Position numbers and translations under genes: made by a program. Of a DNA stretch of 7,623 nucleotides, positions 1-4,708 are shown piece after piece. The notes below the pieces were generated by a model that did no database searches, was not told where the DNA came from, and was given only the letters and a program-made list of their open reading frames with translations. Each line of letters opens with the position of its first letter. The first letter of the stretch is position 1. Origin of the DNA: Clostridia bacterium (GTDB taxonomy: Bacteria; Bacillota; Clostridia; Christensenellales; Aristaeellaceae); contig JAEDIV010000124.1 of assembly GCA_016296675.1 (NCBI GenBank), forward strand, positions 1-7,623, in the 5' to 3' direction.

Positions 1-6
1 AGCAAG

Positions 7-28
7 GGGGCTGTTGTGCAACAGCCCC
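7..28. terminator. Strong hairpin, probable transcription terminator
   Basis: A 9-bp perfect stem (GGGGCTGTT pairing with AACAGCCCC) closes a GTGC tetraloop. It lies 14 bases past the stop codon of the small minus-strand gene ending at 43, so it is well placed to end the glycosidase/small-protein transcript. On the minus strand only six bases (CTTGCT) follow before the window edge, so a U-tract cannot be judged fully. On the plus strand the hairpin is followed by TTTGTATTCTT, so it may be bidirectional or may serve a convergent gene off the left edge. The hairpin is seen directly; its strand of action is inferred. Confidence 0.65.
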
Positions 29-42
29 TTTGTATTCTTCGC

Positions 43-246
43 TCAATCATGCTTTTTTGAAAACAGCATGCACCCGAGCGCGCGGAATTCTTCTATTTTT
101 TTATACAGCAGTTCCTCTTCGCACGAAAAGAATTCTGAAAGACATTGTATGCACATCCATTCCGTCGCGCCGCGGTTGATCATTTTCATGGTCAGGCCGA
201 TTTCATCCGCCGTGAGCGTTCGTCCGCAATTTTTGCAGTCCGCCAT
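43..246 (-). CDS. Small zinc-ribbon-like protein, function unknown (67 aa)
   Basis: I do not recognise a named family. The protein has two CxxC pairs, C4/C7 (CKNC) and C32/C35 (CIQC), 24 residues apart, which is the layout of a small zinc-binding ribbon. Two further cysteines are C42 and C59. The C-terminal half (about residues 43-57, rich in E, L and K) looks helical. There is no signal peptide or membrane segment, so it should be cytoplasmic. The ATG lies one base after the TAA of the upstream GH27 gene, with a weak GAGGA 15 bases upstream inside that gene, which suggests translational coupling and one shared mRNA. It could bind metal, nucleic acid or a protein partner; nothing in the sequence decides between these. 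The gene is probably real because of its tight spacing, the ordered cysteine pattern and the terminator right after it. The zinc-binding role is inference. Confidence 0.72.
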   Translation of the reverse strand: MADCKNCGRTLTADEIGLTMKMINRGATEWMCIQCLSEFFSCEEELLYKKIEEFRALGCMLFSKKHD

Positions 247-247
247 T

Positions 248-1441
248 TTATTTGTCCACGATCCTCACGCGGAACAGGCGGCAGGCGTGCGGCGCGATCT
301 CATCCAGAGACAAAGTGTCATTGAATGCCTTTATGACCTCGCCCGTCCATACATCCACGCACTCAAAGGTTTTTGAGCAGTTGCGCGGAAGGCCGAGGTT
401 GTCGCAGGTGACGGTCATGTGCCAGCGGTTGGCAGGCGTATCCATGAAGTTGAAGACGCCCAGCGCAATGTCGCCGTTGTCCAGATATTTTGCGATGATC
501 GGAACTTCCAGAGGATAATTCATAAAATGCGGCTCAACGTCGCTTTTCCTGTTCTCGTTCACCCTCCACATGTTGTTGTTGGCGAAAAACGGCTGGCAGC
601 CCTTGGGATCCTGATTGATTTTCAGTACTTCCCTGTTCAAAAGAATTTCCTTGGTATCCGCATCCATGTTTCTTATGTCGCAGCCGATCATGAGCGGAGA
701 ATTTAAAAGCGCCCAAAGGGAGAAATGGGTTCTGTACTCTTCCTTCGTGCAGCCCTTAAGACCGACGTTTCCCTTGCCGTTCATGCCGACTACGAGCATA
801 TCCATGTCGTTGAAGCAGCCTTTTCCATTGTATTCCTGATATTTTAACTGGCTCTGGGCGAGCTCTTTAATGGATTCCCAGGTGTCAAAGATATCGCCGG
901 TCGAACGCCACATGTCCGCGCCCGTTTCCTTGATCCACATCTTCGAGTTTTCGCTGCCCCAGCTGCACGCGGAAAACAGGATATCGCGTCCGCAGTTGGC
1001 CAGCGCCAGCCCCATGCGCTTGTAAAGCGTGTCCGGGCGCACGGTCATCGGGTGGAAGCAGAAGTCGTACTTCAAAAAGTCCACGCCCCACTCGGCAAAG
1101 GTCTGGGCGTCCAGCCACTCATAATCATAGCTCGCCGGATAGCCCGCGCACGTCATATAGCCCGCGCAGGAATACATGCCGAATTTGAGCCCCTTCGAAT
1201 GCACATAGTCGGCCACATACTTCATGCCGTGCGGGAATTTTTCGGGATCAGGCACCATGCGGCCGTCTTTTCCCCTCTCCTTCAGATGCCAGATGTCGTC
1301 AATGACGAGATAGGTGTAGCCTGCGCCCAGAAGTCCGGTTTCGACCATTGCGTCGGCGGACTCCATAATCAGCTGTTCATTGATATTTGCAGCAAAGGTA
1401 TTCCATGTGTTCCATCCAAGCGGCGGCGTATTTACATGCAT
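248..1441 (-). CDS. Glycoside hydrolase family 27 enzyme, probable alpha-galactosidase
   Basis: Predicted retaining exo-glycosidase that removes terminal alpha-linked galactose from oligosaccharides or glycoconjugates. The 397-residue protein fits a GH27 catalytic barrel plus a C-terminal beta domain. Visible family motifs, numbered from the chosen start, are PPLGWNTW (6-13), the galactose-binding Asp pair D48-D49 in VIDDIW, FPHGMKYVADYVHSKG (69-84), nucleophile D126 in FLKYDFC, acid/base D183 in WRSTGDI, and NDMDML (211-216), followed by the LWALLNSPLMIGCDIR and INQDP blocks. There is no signal peptide, so it should act in the cytoplasm on imported sugars. I chose the ATG at 1441 because GAGGTG (1448-1453) sits six bases upstream. 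The in-frame ATG at 1462 has no ribosome site and lies about 10 bases from the predicted transcript start. The YSCAGYMTCAGYP block and Met in place of Pro in ND(P)DML mark a subfamily unlike the well-studied plant/animal enzymes, so beta-L-arabinopyranosidase or another galactosyl specificity is possible. It is transcribed with the small cysteine-rich gene downstream. Confidence 0.93.
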   Translation of the reverse strand: MHVNTPPLGWNTWNTFAANINEQLIMESADAMVETGLLGAGYTYLVIDDIWHLKERGKDGRMVPDPEKFPHGMKYVADYVHSKGLKFGMYSCAGYMTCAGYPASYDYEWLDAQTFAEWGVDFLKYDFCFHPMTVRPDTLYKRMGLALANCGRDILFSACSWGSENSKMWIKETGADMWRSTGDIFDTWESIKELAQSQLKYQEYNGKGCFNDMDMLVVGMNGKGNVGLKGCTKEEYRTHFSLWALLNSPLMIGCDIRNMDADTKEILLNREVLKINQDPKGCQPFFANNNMWRVNENRKSDVEPHFMNYPLEVPIIAKYLDNGDIALGVFNFMDTPANRWHMTVTCDNLGLPRNCSKTFECVDVWTGEVIKAFNDTLSLDEIAPHACRLFRVRIVDK

Positions 1442-1478
1442 GATATTCACCTCATAAACCATATTCGGGATTGGTTAA

Positions 1479-1507
1479 ATTATACGCCCGCACAAAAGGG
1501 ATGTCAA
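1479..1507 (-). promoter_or_regulatory. Consensus sigma-A promoter of the GH27 gene
   Basis: On the minus strand TTGACA (1507-1502) is followed by exactly 17 bases and then TATAAT (1484-1479), a match to consensus at all twelve positions with ideal spacing. Transcription should start near 1472, giving a leader of about 30 bases before the ATG at 1441 and supporting that start over the one at 1462. So strong a core promoter on a sugar-hydrolase gene would normally need a repressor. An inverted repeat AACCA-N10-TGGTT (1457-1476) covers the predicted start site and could be an operator, though 5-bp arms are weak evidence. The promoter is seen directly; the operator is speculative. Confidence 0.87.
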
Positions 1508-1588
1508 TAAAATGGAAAAAAGAGCATGGCGCTGACGGACGGCTAAGGGTTCCGTCCTGAGAATAATAAACAGGCGCCCGCGCATTCC

Positions 1589-1626
1589 AAAAACCTGAGG
1601 CTGCCTTTTCAAAAAGACAGCCTCAG
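1589..1626 (-). terminator. Rho-independent terminator of the SH3b gene
   Basis: On the minus strand CTGAGGCTG pairs with CAGCCTCAG (outer 9 bp perfect), and the stem continues through a U-G wobble and a C-G pair into a U4/A4 segment, giving about 14 bp with a very small loop. It is followed directly by GTTTTTGG as the U-tract. It begins 21 bases after the stop of the SH3b gene at 1648. Read on the plus strand, the hairpin is followed by AATTCTGC with no T run, so it is directional. Confidence 0.88.
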
Positions 1627-1647
1627 AATTCTGCATCCCGCGAAAAA

Positions 1648-2322
1648 CTATTTCACGTATTTTGTATAGATAAATCCCGTGTTTCCCTTATACTGAACCT
1701 CGGTCCAGTTTCCGGTGATGCCGGTCAGCGTGATGTCCGTTCCCTTCGGCAGAACGCCCAGGGAAGGCGTGTTGCTGCCCGCGCCGGCGCGCATGTTGAC
1801 GTTTGCGGTGGTCTCCCCTTTTACGCCAATGGCGGAATAGTTTTTACTGATATAGCCGGTTTTGCCGTCTTCCGCTTCGATCAGATACCAGTTGGCGCTT
1901 TCGCCAAGAATGCGCATCTTTGCGCCGCTGGGAAGCGAAAACGCAACCGCGTGCTTCGTTCCCGGGCCTTTTCGCACATTGACAGTTGACTGCGCGTATT
2001 TGGTTTTGACCGCGCCAAGGGCATACACCGGACGCGCATCGGGCGTCGCTTCTTCCTTTTCAATATAGGAGGACTTTATGTAGCCCGTCTTGCCGGTCGC
2101 ATCAACGACGATTTTTGTCCATGCGCCGTCCGTTTCCAAAACCGTGATCTTCTGTCCGTTTCTGACCCAGCCGGCCACCTCGTATTTCGTGCCCGGGCCC
2201 TTTCTTACGTTCAGGCTGCCGTCCTCATAGGCTGTCTTCACGTATTCGGCGGACGCGAAAGACGCAAAGGACAAAACCGCAATCAGCAAAAGGGCAATGG
2301 ATAAAAGTTTCCTCATGTTCAT
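1648..2322 (-). CDS. Secreted protein of three bacterial SH3b domains (224 aa)
   Basis: Residues 1-25 form a Sec signal peptide: MNMRK, a hydrophobic stretch (6-22), then ASA before E26, a signal peptidase I site. The mature protein is three SH3b (SH3_3-like) repeats, each with an NVR/NMR + G.G motif and a closing G-Y/F-I segment: about 28-87 (NVRKGPGTKYEV at 38-49, GYI at 80-82), 105-163 (NVRKGPGTKHAV at 115-126, GYI at 156-158) and 170-223 (NMRAGAGSNTPS at 176-187, GFI at 216-218). A charged linker (88-103) separates the first two. SH3b domains commonly bind cell-wall peptidoglycan, but no hydrolase, transpeptidase, LPxTG or membrane anchor is present, so this is probably a wall-associated binding protein rather than an enzyme. 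The start at 2322 is supported by AAAGGAGG (2333-2340) and by the signal peptide beginning there. An open frame extends upstream into uvrB but is not signal-peptide compatible. It is transcribed divergently from uvrB and ends in its own terminator. Confidence 0.92.
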   Translation of the reverse strand: MNMRKLLSIALLLIAVLSFASFASAEYVKTAYEDGSLNVRKGPGTKYEVAGWVRNGQKITVLETDGAWTKIVVDATGKTGYIKSSYIEKEEATPDARPVYALGAVKTKYAQSTVNVRKGPGTKHAVAFSLPSGAKMRILGESANWYLIEAEDGKTGYISKNYSAIGVKGETTANVNMRAGAGSNTPSLGVLPKGTDITLTGITGNWTEVQYKGNTGFIYTKYVK

Positions 2323-2373
2323 TTTCCTTCCTCCTCCTTTCGGGATGCACTTATTGGACTTAAATACCCGCAC

Positions 2374-2400
2374 TTCCAGTTCCCATATTTGCACTGGGAA
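2374..2400. repeat. Inverted repeat in the SH3b gene leader
   Basis: TTCCAGT (2374-2380) can pair with ACTGGGAA (2393-2400) with one bulged base. An alternative pairing in the same place is TTCCCA (2380-2385) with TGGGAA (2395-2400). The two pairings exclude each other. The repeat lies between the likely SH3b promoter and its ribosome site, so it would be in the mRNA leader, or it could be a protein-binding site. No function can be assigned. Confidence 0.3.
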
Positions 2401-2416
2401 TATATGGTAATATAAC
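2389..2416 (+). promoter_or_regulatory. Possible upstream uvrB promoter next to the SOS box
   Basis: TTGCAC (2389-2394), 16 bases, TATAAC (2411-2416). The -10 matches consensus at five of six positions but the -35 at only three. If used, transcription would start near 2423, directly at the LexA-like box 2424-2437, the classic arrangement for an SOS-repressed promoter. The -10 falls inside the inverted repeat ATGGT-N6-ACCAT (2404-2419). Weak alone; the geometry with the SOS box is what makes it worth recording. Confidence 0.3.
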
Positions 2417-2418
2417 CA

Positions 2419-2447
2419 TTTATCGAACACATGTTTAAGTTTTTCAA
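2419..2447 (-). promoter_or_regulatory. Candidate promoter of the SH3b gene
   Basis: On the minus strand TTGAAA (2447-2442) is followed by 17 bases and GATAAA (2424-2419). The -35 matches five of six consensus positions and the -10 four of six. The predicted mRNA leader is about 90 bases. The LexA-like box 2424-2437 lies inside its spacer, so LexA bound there should also block this promoter. A second minus-strand -10-like TATATT lies downstream (at 2402-2407) but has a poor -35. Confidence 0.38.
2424..2437. promoter_or_regulatory. LexA/DinR-type SOS box
   Basis: CGAACACATGTTTA fits the Gram-positive LexA operator CGAAC-N4-GTTCG at eight of ten defined positions: the whole left half (CGAAC) and GTT of the right half. 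The central ACAT also fits the purine/pyrimidine preference of the Bacillus form (CGAACRNRYGTTYG). It lies 78-91 bases upstream of the uvrB start, and uvrB is a well-known SOS gene, which raises confidence. It also overlaps the candidate SH3b promoter on the other strand. The match is seen; LexA control is inferred. Confidence 0.6.
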
Positions 2448-2453
2448 GGGCTC

Positions 2454-2481
2454 GTTCAAACGGCCTCAAATGTGCTATAAT
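2454..2481 (+). promoter_or_regulatory. uvrB promoter with extended -10
   Basis: TATAAT (2476-2481) is a perfect -10 preceded by TGC (2473-2475), giving the extended -10 form TGN-TATAAT. A -35 is poor (GTTCAA at 2454-2459, 16-base spacing), as expected where an extended -10 compensates. Transcription should start near 2488, about 27 bases before the uvrB ATG. The SOS box lies about 40 bases upstream of this -10, so repression of this promoter by LexA would be less direct than of an upstream start. Confidence 0.62.
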
Positions 2482-2514
2482 AGGGAAAAACGCTGAAAAA
2501 GGGAGGCGATAGGC

Positions 2515-4518
2515 ATGTTTCGACTGAAAAGCGATTATCAGCCCAGGGGCGATCAGCCGCAGGCGATCGACGCGCTGGTGGAGGGCCTGAACAAAGGATA
2601 CCGCGATCAAATATTGCTGGGCGTAACCGGCTCCGGCAAAACGTTCACCATGGCCAACATCATCGAAAGAATGCAGCGCCCGACCCTAGTCATCGCGCAC
2701 AACAAGACGCTGGCGGCGCAGCTGGCCGGCGAATTCCGGGAGTTTTTCCCGGACAGCGCGGTAGGCTATTTTGTTTCCTACTACGATTATTATCAGCCTG
2801 AAGCCTATATCCCGTCCACCGACACCTTTATCGAAAAGGACGCCTCCATCAACCAGGAAATCGACCGCATGCGCCACAGCGCAACCTCATGGCTGTCGGA
2901 AAGGCGCGACGTCATCATCGTGGCCTCGGTCAGCTGCATCTACGGTATGGGCGACCCGGAGGAATACAGAGGGCTGTCCGTATCGCTCAGAGAAGGCCAG
3001 ATCATCGACAGGGACGATCTTCTGCGCCGGCTGATCAACATCCAGTTTACAAGAAACGACTTTGAATCCGAGCGCGGCACGTTCAGAGTGCGCGGCGAGG
3101 TCGTTGAAATCATTCCCGCTGCTGAATTTGAAAAAGCGCTGAGGGTTGAATTTTTCGGCGACGAAATCGAGAGAATCAGCGAAGTCGACACGCTTACGGG
3201 CACAGCGCTTCGGCATCTTTCGCACGTCGTTTTGTATCCCGCGTCCCATTATGTCACATCGCGCGAAAAAATGGACGCGTGCATCGAAAACATCGAGCGC
3301 GATCTTGTTGAGCAGGTGAACGCCTTCCGCGACGACGACCGGCTGATTGAAGCGCAAAGACTTGAGCAGCGCACGCATTACGACGTTGAAATGATGCGCG
3401 AAATCGGCTATTGCTCCGGCATCGAAAACTATTCGAGGTATTTTGACGGACGAAAGGCCGGCGATGCGCCGTTTACGCTGCTGGACTATTTCCCGAAGGA
3501 TTTCCTCGTATTTATCGACGAAGCGCATGTGACCATCCCCCAGATCCGCGCCATGTACAACGGCGACTTTGCAAGAAAATCGTCGCTCGTCGATTACGGT
3601 TTCCGCTTGACCAGCGCCTTTGACAACCGCCCCCTGAAATTCCACGAATTTGAACAGCGCGTCGGCCAGACGATCTATGTCTCCGCGACCCCCGGCCCCT
3701 ACGAAAAGCAGCGCGCGGAGCAGGTAGTGGAGCAGATCATCCGCCCGACGGGTTTGCTCGATCCCGAAATTATCGTGCGTCCCGCCCAGGGACAGGTGGA
3801 CGACCTGCTCGGCGAAATCCGAAAAACCACCGAAAACGGCGGTCGCACGCTGGTCACCACGCTCACCAAGCGCATGGCGGAAAGCCTCACGAATTACCTT
3901 CGCGAGATGAACGTGCGCGTGGAATATCTGCATTCGGACGTGGAAACGCTTGAAAGAATCAAAATTTTAAGGTCCTTGCGTTTGGGAGAATTCGACGTTC
4001 TGGTCGGCATCAACCTTTTAAGAGAAGGCCTCGACCTTCCGGAGGTGCAGATGGTCGCGATTCTGGACGCAGACAAGGAAGGCTTCCTCAGAAGCGAAAC
4101 CTCGCTCGTTCAGACCATCGGACGCGCCGCCCGAAACGTGGACGGACGCGTCATCATGTACGCCGACAACATCACCGACTCCATGTTCCGCGCCATCTCC
4201 GAAACCAACAGAAGACGCTCCATCCAGCAGGCCTATAACGAAGAAAACGGCATCCGCCCCGAAAGCGTGCGCGCAGCGGTCAAGGAGCTTATGTCCATCG
4301 CCCGCGATGTGGACGAAGGCGCAAGCGGAAGCGGTATGGACGAGGAAGAAAAGCGCATGGCAATCGAAAAGCTGGAAGAGCGCATGCTGGCGGCTGCCGC
4401 CGACCTCGATTTCGAGGCCGCCGCAAAACTCAGAGACCAGATGCTCGAATTAAAAGGCGAAAAAACCATGGCCACCAACGAAAAATCCAGAAGGGGCAGA
4501 AGAAAACGAGGGAAATGA
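2515..4518 (+). CDS. uvrB: Excinuclease ABC subunit B (UvrB)
   Basis: Damage-verifying subunit of nucleotide excision repair. It is delivered to lesions by UvrA, threads one strand behind its beta-hairpin using ATP, then recruits UvrC for the two incisions. The 667-residue length is normal. Seen in order: DYQPRGDQPQAI near the N-terminus, Walker A GVTGSGKT (36-43), the tyrosine-rich beta-hairpin starting YFVSYYDYYQPEAYIP (85-100), the UvrA-interacting region after it, Walker B box DEAH (335-338), helicase motif VI QTIGRAAR (533-540), and a C-terminal UVR motif (about 613-648, ending RDQMLELKGEK) that contacts UvrC. The tail after it is very basic (SRRGRRKRGK). The ATG at 2515 has GGGAGG (2501-2506) eight bases upstream. 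It is divergent from the SH3b gene, with uvrA following 190 bases downstream. SOS control is likely from the box at 2424-2437. All key motifs are intact. Confidence 0.98.
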   Translation: MFRLKSDYQPRGDQPQAIDALVEGLNKGYRDQILLGVTGSGKTFTMANIIERMQRPTLVIAHNKTLAAQLAGEFREFFPDSAVGYFVSYYDYYQPEAYIPSTDTFIEKDASINQEIDRMRHSATSWLSERRDVIIVASVSCIYGMGDPEEYRGLSVSLREGQIIDRDDLLRRLINIQFTRNDFESERGTFRVRGEVVEIIPAAEFEKALRVEFFGDEIERISEVDTLTGTALRHLSHVVLYPASHYVTSREKMDACIENIERDLVEQVNAFRDDDRLIEAQRLEQRTHYDVEMMREIGYCSGIENYSRYFDGRKAGDAPFTLLDYFPKDFLVFIDEAHVTIPQIRAMYNGDFARKSSLVDYGFRLTSAFDNRPLKFHEFEQRVGQTIYVSATPGPYEKQRAEQVVEQIIRPTGLLDPEIIVRPAQGQVDDLLGEIRKTTENGGRTLVTTLTKRMAESLTNYLREMNVRVEYLHSDVETLERIKILRSLRLGEFDVLVGINLLREGLDLPEVQMVAILDADKEGFLRSETSLVQTIGRAARNVDGRVIMYADNITDSMFRAISETNRRRSIQQAYNEENGIRPESVRAAVKELMSIARDVDEGASGSGMDEEEKRMAIEKLEERMLAAAADLDFEAAAKLRDQMLELKGEKTMATNEKSRRGRRKRGK

Positions 4519-4531
4519 CAAAATTCGCTGC

Positions 4532-4637
4532 GGGAGGCGAAACGCCTCCCCTACGACAGTCGCGACTCATTCCGTAGGGGACGCCTTTCCGTCCCGAACA
4601 GCATTGTTCGTTTTCGCTAAGTGACATTTCCGTCCCC
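4532..4637. repeat. Structured intergenic repeat with nested hairpins
   Basis: The uvrB-uvrA gap contains a chain of inverted repeats. Hairpin 1 is GGGAGGCG-AAA-CGCCTCCC (4532-4550). A longer stem pairs CCCCTACG (4548-4555) with CGTAGGGG (4573-4580) and encloses the 10-base palindrome AGTCGCGACT (4558-4567). Hairpin 3 is GGGACG-CCTTTC-CGTCCC (4578-4595). Hairpin 4 is CGAACA-GCAT-TGTTCG (4595-4610). TTTCCGTCCC occurs twice (4586-4595 and 4627-4636). Neighbouring stems share bases, so they would switch rather than all form at once. No credible ORF lies here. This resembles REP/MITE-like dispersed repeats between genes in Clostridia; that it is multicopy is inference. It could alternatively be an mRNA processing or attenuation element in the uvrBA transcript. 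Confidence 0.62.
4595..4614 (+). terminator. Possible weak terminator after uvrB
   Basis: CGAACA-GCAT-TGTTCG is a perfect 6-bp stem with a 4-base loop followed directly by TTTT, then CGC. The short U run and modest stem make it at best partial, so it might lower rather than stop read-through into uvrA. It is part of the larger structured repeat, and its role as a terminator is uncertain. Confidence 0.28.
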
Positions 4638-4708
4638 GATTGTCCGCAATGCAGAACGCTTTCTCTTCCCACTGATCCACACCACCCTGAAAGGAATTAC
4701 ACCCATCC

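Noticed and set aside
14..376. Plus-strand open frame over the small cysteine-rich gene and GH27 3' end
   Set aside because: No ribosome site, no domain, and it is antisense to two genes with better support.
1442..1462. Seven-residue longer GH27 start (ATG at 1462)
   Set aside because: No ribosome site precedes it and it lies only about 10 bases from the predicted transcript start, while the ATG at 1441 has GAGGTG at ideal spacing.
1537..1557. GGACGG-N9-CCGTCC inverted repeat as a terminator
   Set aside because: No T run follows on either strand within useful distance and both flanking minus-strand genes already have better-placed signals; left as an unexplained short inverted repeat.
2323..2610. 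N-terminal extension of the SH3b protein into uvrB
   Set aside because: The signal peptide and the AAAGGAGG ribosome site place the start at 2322; the extension would bury the signal peptide and overlap uvrB.
2887..3933. Long open frame antisense to uvrB
   Set aside because: It lies wholly inside a clearly functional uvrB, its translation has no recognisable domain, and such antisense frames are expected from the codon bias of this GC-rich gene.
4595..4610. CGAACA-GCAT-TGTTCG as a second LexA box upstream of uvrA
   Set aside because: The half-sites CGAAC and GTTCG are perfect but six bases apart, while the Gram-positive LexA operator needs four. It is also part of the wider set of hairpins, which explains it better.
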